From: Mesostigma viride
Lineage: Eukaryota > Streptophyta > Mesostigmatophyceae > Mesostigmatales > Mesostigmataceae
Reading direction: 5' to 3'
Length of the DNA: 52,608 nt
Assembly (NCBI GenBank): GCA_009746045.1
Contig: RPFO01000080.1
Location: forward strand, 7,905,640-7,958,247
The notes beneath the pieces were generated by a model that was not told the origin of the DNA, did no database searches, and was given only the letters and a program-made list of their open reading frames with translations. This document shows positions 1 through 10,654 of the stretch, one piece after another. The position numbers were made by a program, and so were the translations under genes. How positions within the stretch are numbered: position 1 is the stretch's first letter; each line of letters begins with the position of its first letter.

Positions 1-234
1 GGGCCCGGCCCAAGTGAGGAGGTGCCGGCCCGGCTGGGCGGGGCGCAGCCCTGCAGAGGGGCCACGTGAGGTGTCTACTTGGTTGGTGCGAGCTAATGAG
101 TGCCCTACGAGCATCAGGTGCCGCTGCTTGATGGTGCTGGTGATAAGTGGCACATGTGCCGAGATACAAGTCCTCCTTGCAGACATGATCGAGCAGCGTA
201 TCCTACACGAAAATTGACCGCACCAATGATGTTG
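1..234 (-). mobile_element. Old LINE fragment, C-terminal part of ORF2 (left half)
   Basis: Read on the minus strand this stretch matches the end of the LINE ORF2 found intact further right: a segment like 'GH-LARTNQVDTS' corresponds to 'GHLARTSQVDTA' in the 539-5695 copy. It is the continuation of the minus-strand LINE fragment at 8635-9335, and the two were separated by the element at 235-8634. The reading frame is broken. The window edge cuts the copy. Confidence 0.7.
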
Positions 235-253
235 CACTAGGAACTCGGGGGTG

Positions 254-526
254 GTAAATTTACCACTTTTTATCACTTTTTACCACCTTTTTACCACCTC
301 GAGGTGGTAAAAGAGGTCTAAGGGTGGTAAAAAGTGATAAAAAGTGATAAAAAGTGATATAAAGTGATAAAAAGTGGTAAAAAAGTGGTATATTTTACCA
401 CTTTTTACCACTTTGTGGTAAAAAGTGGTAAAGTGGTGGTAAAAGGCTTGTGCAAGTGGTAAAAAGTGATAAAAAGTGGTAAAACCAAAGAAGTGATAAA
501 AAGTGGTAAAAAAATACCACATGAGC
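254..526. repeat. Left terminal block of TGGTAAAAAGTG repeats
   Basis: Degenerate direct and inverted copies of GTGGTAAAAAGTGATAAAAA, including short palindromes such as GTGGTAAATTTACCAC. It mirrors the block at 8330-8615. Translations of this block (Y-H-F-L-P repeats) are artefacts. Confidence 0.8.
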
Positions 527-852
527 ATGCACACAAGTCACACAAGCCACCTCCCCCCAAGCGGAAACTACGCAAGCACCCGGTTTACGGTGCGCCGAGC
601 TATGGATGCCGAGAATGCTCATAACTTTTGATTCCGGGCATGAAATTTGGTCGGGTAAATTGCTACAGACTCGCTTTTTGATGACGAACACGCTGATCTA
701 ATTTTTGGCAGCCATCGCCCAGGATTTCGAAAGTTATCGCCGGCGGCCTGCCCAGCAGATATCGCTATTTTTCTGCACGTTATGGCGGCACCACGCACGT
801 GAGCCGTGCGCCTGCGCCCCCTGCCATCGTCTAGGTGCTATTAAACGTAGCC

Positions 853-2024
853 ATGGAGGCCCCCGCATCGTCTTCAGTTCTTGCTGCCGAGTCTCTCGAG
901 GACAAACTTGCTGCAAACAAAATCGCCACCGACATTGCCGCGGCCAAGAAAGCCGCTAACAAGCGCACCAAGACTTCGGCAGCGACTTCGGAAGCAACTC
1001 CGATAGCGGTTGAAACCTCCTTGCCGGACTCCATTTCTTCCTCATTCTACATGCCAGTCGCACGTTTGAGCCTGGACGACATCGCTGCCTTCCTTGGCTT
1101 CAGCGACGCCGAGGTGCGACGCGTGCTGCAGCTCCGCTACGAACACAACGCCCCGATTCGCCACCCTCGCACCGGCCAGGTTATGGACGCTCCTTCGGAT
1201 ACCATTGATGCTTTGGAGCCCAAGGATTGCCGTCTTGCATGTCTTATTTCGTGCTGCTCTGAACTTGTCGAGCTGCCGGCGACACCCATCGCCAGGCCAG
1301 CCCCCGCGACCGACTACCGTGCCGCTGCAGGACCTCGCACAGTCTTTTACGACCGTGCAGGGCGACATTAAGGTCCTGAAGGAGACGATGCTGGAGCTGA
1401 AGAAAGCCATGGCAGCCCCTGCCAAAACTACCACGTTTGCCGATGTCACCGGCAAGCAATTGACCACCATTGTTCAACAGGCGGCCAAGTCTGCAGCTAC
1501 CGCTGCGGTCACCCAGAATGCAGTGCAGCAACGCCAACGCAATATGGTAATCAAAGGCTTCCAGAAAGGCGCGGCAGCACAGGAGACAGCACACTCACTT
1601 GCCGAGGAGCTGCGCGGCCCAGCGTTTCTGGGGAAGCTGCAGCTCCAGAACCGTGTTGCCATTGAACGTGCCATTCGGCTGCCAGGCCCTCTGGGCCTGG
1701 TCGTCGTCACCATGGCCTCCATGCACGACAAACGCCTCGTGCTGGGAGCACGTCGTCTGCTCCAACGGTGACTTCAGCCTCGACGAGGACTACACGACGG
1801 CTCAACTGAAGGCGAGGAGCGCGGTGTGGAACAGCACCATCGTCCAGGAGACCAAGAAGCAGAGACCGGGTAAGCGCATTAAGTTGCGTCTGCTTCAGGA
1901 TGGCTCCTTTGCAGCATTCTTTGTGGGCAGAGGATTACAGGTGTTCCGATTAACACCCCCGGAGCGGAGTCTCGTCAGGTGTCTAGCCAGAAGGGTGCTG
2001 CCTCTGTTGGTAGACAGTAGGTAG
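853..2024 (+). pseudogene. LINE ORF1 (RNA-binding chaperone-like), two frameshifts
   Basis: Begins at the ATG in CCATGGAGGCC. The first segment (to about 1310) is alanine/lysine-rich. The second, in another frame (about 1310-1760), has a coiled-coil-like stretch (DIKVLKETMLELKKAM) and an RRM-like part starting NMVIKGFQK. The third, in the third frame (about 1760-2024), carries the C-terminal domain (FSLDEDYTTAQLKARSAVW, then KLRLLQDGSFAAFF). This coiled coil, RRM and C-terminal order is that of L1 ORF1 proteins, which coat LINE RNA. Two indels, near 1310 and 1760, break the gene. The family call rests on layout and short motifs read by eye. Confidence 0.6.
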
Positions 2025-2291
2025 ACAACCTTCCTCGTCGGCTCGCGGCTAACAGGCTTCGGGGACAGCCTCTAAACAGTCCCGTTCCACTACCATGCCT
2101 CGACCTAACCGTCGGGTGAAAGCCATGGTGGTGCCGGTATTTCGGGCCACAACCTCATCTGTCAAATGTCAGATTCGTAAAACCCAACGTTTGCTAGATT
2201 ACCTACGCCTCGGCGTTGTGCAATCAGCAACCCCGAATACCCGAGCAAGCGGCAGGCTCGCATCCTACGCTTGCAGGACAAAATAAATGCG

Positions 2292-5200
2292 ATGAAAAGC
2301 ACTATTTCTACCGCTTCCCTTCCCCCCTCCGTTTCACCCCCACCTCCACCCCCCGCCGCATCCACCCCCATCACCCATCGTCGTCCTCCCCTGGTGGGCC
2401 AGCAGGCATCCTTGGCCCTTGCCACTTTTAACACCCGCACATTGCTAGATGACGACCATAGCTGCCGGGTAGAGGAGCTAGTCGCATTTTGCATTGAGCA
2501 TCGTGTGTCTATATTAGGCGTCCAGGAACACCGCCGCACGGTGCCACTTGGCATGGTGAGCACTGATCGCTTGGCGGGTGGCTGGCGGTTTTTCTTCGCT
2601 GGCAGCGGTACGTCTGGCCAAGGTGGTGTTGGTCTTTTGTGTTCGCCGCTGGCAGTTGCTAGCCTCAGCACGCTTAAGTTTCTAACGCCACGCCTTATGG
2701 TAGCACACTTCACCTCCGTCGAGGGGCGGTCTAAACACCACCTCACGGTGGGGGTGGGCTACGCACCCCATAGTGGTCTACCTGCGTTGGAACGCCAGAA
2801 GTTCTTCGAGGACTTGCATAGCCTTGAGGGGGCCACCCCGGCCCGCCACTTTTTGGTTATGCTGCTAGACGCCAATGCCACGCTCCCCGTGGGTACTGCT
2901 GGCAGTCGCTTTGCGCCTGCTGACACTGCTGCTAATGACAACACTCCCCTGTTTTCTGCCTTTTTGCGGGATAGCGGGATGGTTGCTGTCAACTGCCACT
3001 TCCAACGTCCCTCCCAGGACTTGGTCACTTTTCGTGGCCCTAACGGCCGTCAGGCCTGTCTGGACTACGTGGTGGTACGGCAGCCCAGGTGTACCTCGGT
3101 TCTGGACACCCGAGTGTTTGACACGCCCACGGTGTGCTCTGACCACCGGTTGGTGCGCGCGACCCTTCGGCTCCGGTTCCACGTCCCCGCGCGCCGCGCC
3201 CCAGTGGTCCGCCCTGACTGGTCTGCTCTACGTCCGGTCAAGGGAGATCCTGAGGACTGGACGGACGCCGAGCACGAGCGGAACTGGTGCCGACGGAAGT
3301 ACCTGTCGGCACTGGACGCCCGGGCGGACGTCGACGAGCTGGACAAGGGTGCCCCCAACGCAGCCATTTTTGCGGGCTTTGCGGCCCGTGCCCCGTTGCT
3401 GGCGGCCCGGCACCTGCCGGTCATGCCCCGCCGCCGCCCCGGCCCGCTCTACCGCCAGGACCCCAAGGTCTTGGCCGCCCGGCACCGCCTCAAGCGTAAC
3501 CGGGACCCGCTGCAGAAACCATTGCTCAAGGCCGCCCTTGTGGAGGCCTACGAGCATGCTCAGGACGCGGAGGCGGCCCAGTGCATCGCGGATGCCAAGG
3601 CCTGCCAGGCTCGCAACCAGGGCAAGGACATGTGGTACCACCTCGACCGGCTCGGCGGCCGGCGGCAGCGCACCCCGGTGGAGCACACGGGGGACGGCAC
3701 GGCGCCGGTAAGCCTTGACCGCTGGTTGGCCCACAATGTTTCCTTGACCGGTGGGGCTCGCGCCCCCCCCCGCCGCTTCACCCCGAGACGGCCGCCCGCC
3801 TCGGGGTCGCCGGACCCCCGCCGCCGCCAGCGCCCCCCTCCTCGGCCGCGGACTACCAAGTCCCCGCCTTGAAGGAGGGCTGCCTTGCCACCAACGACGT
3901 CGTCCACCCCTTCACTTTGGAGGAATTGGACGGCGCCCTTGCTCGCCTGCGGTACGATGCGGCGGTCGGGGCCGACCACCTTTCTGCTGAGCTGCTGAAG
4001 ACCCCTGATCTGGCGGTTAGGGATCTTCTGCTGGCGTTCTGCAACCGTGTCCTGCTCTCTGACGAGCCTCCGCCTGCTGAGTGGCAGACGGCCATCCGCG
4101 TCATGCTGTACAAGAAGGGCTCTGCTGCTGACCCCGGTAACTACCGGGGTGTCTGCCTCCAGAGCGCCGCGCTGAAGGTCTTCATGCGCATGATGCTGCA
4201 CAGGCTCCGCGCCGCGCTGGACCCACACCTGGGTGAGTCTCAGATGGGTTTCCGTAGTGGTCGTAACACTGTCATGGCTGTGTTTGTCGCGCGCCGGTTG
4301 ATGGAGGAGGTGCGTCGCCTTCCCCCTGACAGTTTGCCGCTGGTCCTCATTTTTGTTGACTATATCAAGGCCTTTGACACGGTCCTCTGGGAGGCTCTTT
4401 GGGCCATCCTAGCTCTGGACCGCGTGCCACCAGCGTTTATTGCTGCCATTCGCCGACTGTATGAGGGCTCACAGGCAGTAGTGCGGACTGCGGAAGGCAC
4501 CACCCCACCATTCCCCCTTCACCACGGGGTGTGGCAAGGTTGTGTCCTGTCTCCATACCTGTTCATTATTGTCGTGGACCACGTCATGCGCCAGGCACGT
4601 GCGCGCTTTACTGCTCTTAAGGGGTTCGAGCCAGGCTTGGACATCCTTAACGAGCGTGGGCACGGCGGGGTTAGCACGGGTTACCGCCTGGCTGACCTGA
4701 TTTACGCGGACGACACCACCCTCATCGCGCGCCCCGAGCACATTCAGACCTGGCTGGACTGTCTGGGCCTGGAGGCGAGGGCGGTGGGGTTGGAGATTAG
4801 TGTCAAAACTGAGGCGATGGTGATTGGGGCCTCCAGTCGCCCACCGCTGCCGCGCCTGCTAGACGGGACGGAGGTCCCACTCCGCGACCGCTTCAAGCTG
4901 TTGGGGAGTTGGCTTCCGGACACTGCCGACGATGTGGACACCCGCATCGGCCTTTCCTGGGCCAAGCTCCGTTCGCTCAACACCTACTGGCGCTCCAAGG
5001 GCCTGGACGAGCACCGCAAGCGCATGCTCTTCAAGGTCCTCGTCCTCACGGTGCTCACGTATGGCGCCGAGGCATGGACACTCACGGCAACACTGGCAGC
5101 CAAGCTAGACGGCACGGTAACCCGGATGCTCCGACAGGTCCTGAATGTCGGGTTTTCTCAGCGTAGGTCCTTAGAGTCTTTGTATCACGGTATGCCGCGT

Positions 5201-5566
5201 ATTTCGGACGAGATTAGACAGCGTAGGATAGCATTTGTAGGACATCTTGCTCGCACCAGCCAGGTCGACACCGCCCTTGGTCTGGCCGGTCCCCAGCGGC
5301 TCGGCCAACCGGGGCGGCACATTTTGACCTGGCCTGGCCCCAAGAACATTCCTAAAAAGGTAGGGAAACATGCCATGACCTATACCCAGATGTTGCTGGA
5401 CGACCTAGTGGTCCCAGCCCAGTTTGAGTACCGCATCCACTCTCTCTCCCGTCTTTGGACTGCCATGCAGGACAAGGAGCGGTGGAAGAAGATTGTCAAG
5501 GCACACACGCCCGACCCTGTGGGCAAGCCACCTCCCCCCAAGCGGAGGAGGCGTTTTGATGAGTAG
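2292..5566 (+). pseudogene. LINE ORF2: endonuclease plus reverse transcriptase, one frameshift
   Basis: The N-terminal part is an APE-type (EEP) endonuclease: ATFNTRTLL, the GVQEHRR glutamate motif, DANA, and the SDHRLV aspartate-histidine motif near 3140. The second part is a reverse transcriptase: GADHLSAELLK, FVDYIKAFDTV with the motif A aspartate, GVWQGCVLSPYLF, and LIYADDTTL, the YADD catalytic box near 4705. A conserved C-terminal tail follows (TYGAEAWTLTA, GHLARTSQVDTA) and it ends KPPPPKRRRRFDE before a TAG. The endonuclease frame stops at 3872. The RT frame can be read upstream to a run of nine C at 3763-3771, so a single indel there explains the break. The two halves were one ORF. 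No RNase H domain is seen. Confidence 0.85.
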
Positions 5567-5637
5567 TGTAGTTAGGCTTTTCTAGATAGAGTTAGGATAG
5601 TTCGATCACGCGGCTTCCTCCACCCCATCCATCATGA

Positions 5638-5695
5638 AATATGTGCTACATGACCTCCCCACGGAGGCATGTTATAATTTAATTTAATTTTTTTA
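5638..5695 (+). other. LINE 3'-terminal hairpin and A/T tail
   Basis: CATGACCTCC-CCAC-GGAGGCATG folds as a stem with one bulged A and is followed by a TTTAATTTAA-type tail that ends at the target-site duplication. Other family members have the same hairpin with paired substitutions (see findings). It is likely the site the reverse transcriptase recognises on its template RNA; that role is inferred from other LINEs. Confidence 0.65.
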
Positions 5696-5707
5696 ATGCA
5701 CACAAGT

Positions 5708-8329
5708 GGTAAAAACACAAGTGCTAAACCGACAAAAATGTCAGGCGCAAAACGACAAGAAAAGCATCTTTATTCATTCAATCATCAAAATATTGGCATG
5801 GTTGTCAGGTGAACCTGCTACATATGGTGTTTGTCAACCGTAGGAGACTTCTTGCGCCTGCGCCTGCCCCAACAGTATACCACGAGAAAAATCATGAGCT
5901 TTATTTCATTAAGTCATTAATGTGAAAAAAAACTCAGCACCACTAAGGTGGATTATAGGGTTATCATACAATATAGCCAATGTACCATCAAAGCCGCGAG
6001 CGACGAGGTAGCCATGGCTGACAGCGGAGATCATAACTTTCTCGTTTGGGCACCGAATTCGGCTGTGAATATCACAATCGCTTCGTCTTTCTAAGACGCA
6101 CACGCTGATATAATTTTCCGAAGCTATTGCGCAATATGTGATGAGCAAACGCTCCTCGACACAGGCAGCCTGGCGGCTGCGCTAAGCCCTGAAAATACGT
6201 CTGCAGCTCCGGCTGCAGCCTTGCCCTCAGGTCCGGAAGGCAGTGGTGACACTAGTCGGGCACTGGTGGTCGCCCAGATCCCTCATTTGATGCCCAGCAC
6301 GTTGAACGCGTTGTGTCGGCACAGCGATCCCCCCTGCATTCAAACAAAGGCACACCGATAACCAAGAAAAGAGTATGCAAATGTGTAGCCTTGTTCATTG
6401 AAATTATGGCTGGCTTACGCAAAGAGCGAATGTAAGATGACCTATACAGTGGGGCCGGAAACAGGTTGCTTGATGAGGACGTTAATCGGGCTTCACTGGC
6501 CGGGAGTGTCTAGTGGTGAGAACCATTGCTGCGATCGCTTTCCCACCATTTACGAGGAAAAACCCGCAAATGAAAAACCACTGAAACGGTCTAGCTAGTC
6601 AGTCATTACATTAGCCATATGCCATGCATGTTTCCAAACGTCCAAGAACTGCACACGGTGCAAATGCAAAAATCCGGAGGACACGACTTCTTGGCTTCAT
6701 ATTTGTATGCAGAAGAATAAATAAGTGACATGCATTAAGGGCCCGCCTGCATAAAGGGCCTGCAGTCTGATTCGGGCCCAACGGCAGCACCGCCATAGAA
6801 GATAAGGGCCCGCAGTCTGATGCGGGCCCCACGGCACCACCGCCATAGCAGAGCTCGAAGGGGTCGTGGTGCGCGTGAAAGGTAATGTATGCCCTTTGTC
6901 GGTAGGTACCGTTGGGGTCAAATTGGGTGCCGCCAAAATCGGGCCGACGAGTCAGCAGACTGAGGCCGTCGATGAGTGCCATCGTGCGGCTTGGGTAACT
7001 TCTGTTGGAAAACTTCAGGTAAGTTAACTTAATGCAAACCACTGGTCGCCCGCGTCGGGAACCGGCCCAACGGCTCTCCCGCAAAAAATTACGCGGCATA
7101 CTGCATAAGTCGTCGGATCGTTACATTTCGACGGTCAAGATTTCATGATGAGGTTTGCGTTCAATTTGCCGCAGTTTGCAACCCAGAGAAAGTAGTCGTT
7201 GGACTCGTTGCCCACGATGAAACACAAACAAGCAAGCTGTGTCCGGCCCCACCGTCTAGGTCATCTAGTCGCTCTTCACGTCAGCCGGCCATTATTTCGC
7301 ATGTAAGGCTACACATTTCCATCTCCATTCATATTCATAATCCTGCTCGGCTCGACAGCGCGGACAAGATAACGGCAGGCTCGAGCTACCATGGTCCGGA
7401 TTCTCCCGATTTCTGACCTGCGCTGGTTGTCTCCTTGATATTGGCAAAACTCTCCGGTAAGAGGGTTTTCGCAGTTTGGCTGTTTCGAAACGTTACTTAA
7501 GTGAGATGCCTTCGGATCAGGAGACTCACACAGCCGCGAAATCATGCCAAAGGTCCTATGTTCGATCCCTTGCTGGTAGCTTCTGAGCTTTCTTATTTTC
7601 TGTGTTCCGCGGAATCTCAGATTTGGGCCGCTAGCGTTTTCACGTTTGTTGCTTTCTGATCCGACGACAACGTTGTGGCTTGCTCGTGTGACATCTGGCG
7701 CATGGTGTGATTCATGTGTATGGGCTGCTTTGCCATAAGAGTGAGTGTTGGGTCTTAAATCGTATTCTACACATTTGCTGCATGGACCGTTAGGTGCTGG
7801 CGAGCTCTTCCTTGTAGAATGGTGATGTCTATGTCAAGGATCTGATATCTTTTTGTTCTCTTGCATCTTGTGTCGCGGCTTGCTTGGATTCTTGCAGGAG
7901 CCACGGGAATGAAATGGGAGCGGTCAGCATGATGCCCTAGCAAGCGACCAGCTTCGTTAACCACTAGCTGCTATCGTATAAGATGAAAGGCAATGACGGA
8001 TGTGTCATAAAGCCATAACAGTGTTGTATAGATGATTCATTAAAAATGATCAATGGTTACAATTTCAGAACAGCCTCTGAATGGGTAGTATGAATCGATA
8101 GGTTCTTGACGGCTATAAACATTTATTATTTAAACATTTTAATGAAGCGATTTTGATTGCCCTGATTTGACCAGTGCTGTTGATTCACGTCCTGTTTTTT
8201 GAGATTTTTCTCACGTTTTCTCCTTTTCTCACCTTTTTTGGGTCATCTCACCCAGGTGAGAAACGTGTTTTCTCACCCATTCTCAAAGCCGAGTTCCTAG
8301 TGAGATCTATCTGCGTTTTTTCCCTCCAT
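5708..8329. other. Interior of the TIR element, no gene recognised
   Basis: No convincing coding region. It contains fragments of dispersed repeats. 5910-6260 is the reverse complement of the 5' part of the ORF1-only element at about 21.94-22.2 kb. 6410-6720 (minus) and 7230-7450 (plus) match the family whose longer copies lie at 22.39-22.95 and 37.8-38.37 kb. These may be insertions or parts captured by the element. Confidence 0.5.
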
Positions 8330-8615
8330 ATTTTTTACCATTTTTACCACCGATTTTTTCACCTCCATGGTGGTAATTTTTTACCACCTGTTTTCACCCT
8401 CGTTTTTACCACCTGGTGGTAATTTTTTACCACGATGGCGGTCAGGTGGTAAAATGGAGGTGGTAAAGGCTTTTACCACCCCCTGTTTTACCACCTTTTA
8501 CCACCAGTTTTACCCCTTTTTTACCACTTTTTATCACTTTTTATCACTTTTTATCACTTTTTACCACTTTTTACCACCGGGTGATATAGATTTTACCACT
8601 TTTTACCACTTATAT
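8330..8615. repeat. Right terminal block of TGGTAAAAAGTG repeats
   Basis: TTTTTACCACTTTTTATCAC-type repeats, the inverted counterpart of 254-526, ending at the right terminal inverted repeat. Confidence 0.75.
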
Positions 8616-8634
8616 CACCCCCGAGTTCCTAGTG

Positions 8635-9335
8635 TGGTGACCGCGCCATCCAGCTTGTTGGCACTGAGGTAGGCAGTGAGAGTCCACGTCTCGGCCCCGT
8701 ACGTAAGAACAGGGAGGACCAGGACCTTAAACAGGTCTTGTTTCTCTATCTTGCCCAAGGGCTTGCGCCACAGCCGGGCGGTATTGGCGTAAAGCCGGTA
8801 TTGGCAGGGCCCGGTATTGGCCGGGCGTAAAGTGTGCCAGGCGAGGGAGATACGGTGGTCCACATCGGCCTCGCACAGCTGGGGAGTAAGCTACCTAGCA
8901 ACTTGACGCGGTCCCGATAGAGGACTCGGGAGCCGTCAAGGAGAAAGAGGTCGGGCGGGGGCTGAGTACTGAGCCCAATCGCCAGAGCCTCTGTCTTCTT
9001 GCTGACCTCATGAAAGCCACACCAGTGACACGGGCCTCGATTGCCAGGCAGTCAAGCCACGTCTGCACGTGCTCAGTGCCCTAGCTCGAGAAGGGTGGTG
9101 TCGTCTGCATAGATGATGTCCGCCAGCCGAATCTCCGTTTCCGCCCTGCCATGCCAGAAACGGTTGGCGAGTGGCGACCTGCACCCCTGGTTCTCTACCC
9201 ACGATGCGAGCAAACCGCTTGCGCGCCTAAATCATTACGTATTCTGATTGAGCACGCGTATTCGACCACAATAATGAACAGGTAGGGCGACAGCACGCAG
9301 CCCTGCCACACACCTTGGAAAGACCTTGGAAAGGC
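8635..9335 (-). mobile_element. Old LINE fragment, ORF2 reverse transcriptase (right half)
   Basis: On the minus strand the segment reads from the RT motif 'VWQGCVLSPYLFIIVVEY' (about 9330-9270) past a YADD-type box near 9110 to 'TYGAETWTLTAYL...KLDGAVTT' at 8640. The frame is broken several times. It resumes at 1-234 on the other side of the TIR element. It is clearly diverged from the 539-5695 copy, so it is an older family member. Confidence 0.7.
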
Positions 9336-9673
9336 TGGTACACTATGAAGTGAGACAACTACTATGCTAGTGTTGCTACTTTACACTAGCTCCCGCACTA
9401 CGTTATGGTACAGTTAGAGTGCTGCTGCCCCGCCCAGTGATCAATGTGCGGGTTCCAACTAACTAATTGACACGAGTCTGACTGACGAGAGTGATCTAGT
9501 GTCCGTCAGTTACTTCACTAGATTGATCTCTGCTGCCCATGTGCGCGTGCGGCGTGGGCAACAACAATCATGACCGACAACAAGTTACATGTGGGCAACC
9601 GAAACAACAACAGAGTGACCTAGTTGTTAGCTCGCTGTTTGTGACAATGAGAACGGAGCGAGTGTGCACTACC
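9336..9673. other. No gene seen
   Basis: Non-coding sequence between a LINE fragment and a G/C minisatellite. Nothing recognisable was found. Confidence 0.5.
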
Positions 9674-10060
9674 CGCCCCCCCCCCCCCCCCCTCCCTTGA
9701 CCAGGGGGTCATGGGTGGGTGGGTGGGGTCTGACCTCGCCCCCCCCCCTCGAGGAGGGGGGAGGGGGGGGCGGGGTCTCAACCCACCCCCTCACCCTCAC
9801 CCCTACCAGGGGGTGGGGGCCGGGGTTCGGACCCTCACCCCCCCCCCCCCCCCCGCTATTCCCCTTGCTACTAATCTTGCAGAAGGGGGGGGGGGGGGGG
9901 GGGGTCTCGACCCACCACTACCCCCTCGACCAGTACCGACCACTAGGTTGGGGGCGGTGGGGGGGTTCCGTCGGACCCTCAACACCCCCCCGGCCAGCCC
10001 CCCCTTACCAGGGGTGGGGGGCCGGGGGGGGTCTGACCCCGCCCCCACCCTGCATGACAC
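9674..10060. repeat. G-run/C-run minisatellite
   Basis: Degenerate repeats built from CCCCTACCAGGGGG-type units alternating with runs of 8-16 C or G. Reading frames here are artefacts of composition. Many adjacent G runs could form G-quadruplexes on either strand. Confidence 0.75.
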
Positions 10061-10084
10061 TCGCTCCGGGCTTGTCGCGAACAT

Positions 10085-10200
10085 CCAGTTTGGTCTTCAG
10101 CGCTGTCAGTGAGTTACAATGTTTACGGCGTGCACGCCAGTTTGGTCTTCAGCGCTGTGAGTGAGTTCAGTATTTACGGCGTGCCAGCCCCTAGCGGCGT
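10085..10200. repeat. Tandem dimer of a 'TTTGGTCTTCAGCGCTGT' repeat
   Basis: Two copies of a unit of about 55 bp containing TTTGGTCTTCAGCGCTGT followed by GTGAGTT and TTTACGGCGTGC. The same dimer recurs at about 11695-11785, so the pair flanks the ORF1-only element at 10229-11535. Confidence 0.6.
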
Positions 10201-10228
10201 CGGTCGGTGCCCGGCCAGTCGAATGAAT

Positions 10229-10654
10229 TGAATTGAATTGAATTGTAACATAACTCCGTTGGGAGTATATGTAGCACATAGCCCTTGAGAGGGGGCATAT
10301 GGCCTATCATACATCCTAAGCTACTTCCTGCAAGGGTGGGGATGTAAAGGACCCTTGCTCTAGGTGCACCAGGGCACTTGCATCCCCATGATCTTCAAGC
10401 TATGCCCAGCGAAGGGGGAGCCTGTCATGGGGGGGAAGATCAGCATAGCTATACAAAAAGGCTAGGGCATGGCGTCTCAGCAGAGAGTTACTCCCTGCAT
10501 GGGCACAACATAGCTAAATAAAGCTAGGCATCATCTGGAGTGTGGCACATCATAGGCACACATGTACATGATTAACTAAAGCGTGTGGCTTAGCTAGGGT
10601 AGTGCCTCTAGGAGGCGTACATGTACATGGCCACGGTCTATCTATTCTACACTA
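10229..10654 (-). other. Conserved 3' region of the ORF1-only element
   Basis: About 420 bp, nearly identical to 20212-20640 and partly to 22.26-23.55 kb. It ends, on the minus strand, in an ACTCC-CAAC-GGAGT hairpin within ACATA/TATGT, followed by a TTACAATTCAATT-type tail. High conservation outside the ORF suggests a functional RNA segment, or recent amplification. Confidence 0.6.

Larger units (their letters stand above)
539..5695 (+). mobile_element. Nearly full-length L1-like LINE with 12-bp target-site duplication
   Basis: A two-ORF non-LTR retrotransposon: 5' untranslated region (539-852), ORF1 (853-2024), ORF2 with endonuclease and reverse transcriptase (2292-5566), then a 3' region ending in a hairpin and a TTTAA-rich tail. 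ATGCACACAAGT occurs at 527-538 and again at 5696-5707, giving an exact 12-bp duplication and fixing both ends. The insertion lies in the TGGTAAAA element. The first bases after the left duplication copy the last codons of the element's own ORF2 (CAAGCCACCTCCCCCCAAGC), so the 5' end looks chimeric. ORF1 and ORF2 both carry frameshifts, so this copy is probably dead although young. Fragments of the same family recur at 1, 8.6, 15.8, 17.6, 18.5, 19.9, 38.4 and 38.6 kb. Confidence 0.9.
235..8634. mobile_element. 8.4 kb element with terminal inverted repeats (DNA-transposon-like)
   Basis: The left end reads CACTAGGAACTCGGGGGTG at 235-253, and the right end (about 8616-8634) is its reverse complement. 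Both ends continue inward into about 300 bp of GTGGTAAAAAGTGATAAA-type repeats. The element interrupts a minus-strand LINE whose two halves lie at 1-234 and 8635-9335. The flanks share an imperfect direct repeat (TGACCGCACCA at 215-225, TGACCGCGCCA at 8638-8648), which could be an old target-site duplication. A third inverted copy of the end motif sits at 8290-8302. I found no transposase, so the element is probably non-autonomous. A younger LINE is inserted inside it. It could instead be two related terminal blocks that landed independently. Confidence 0.6.
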
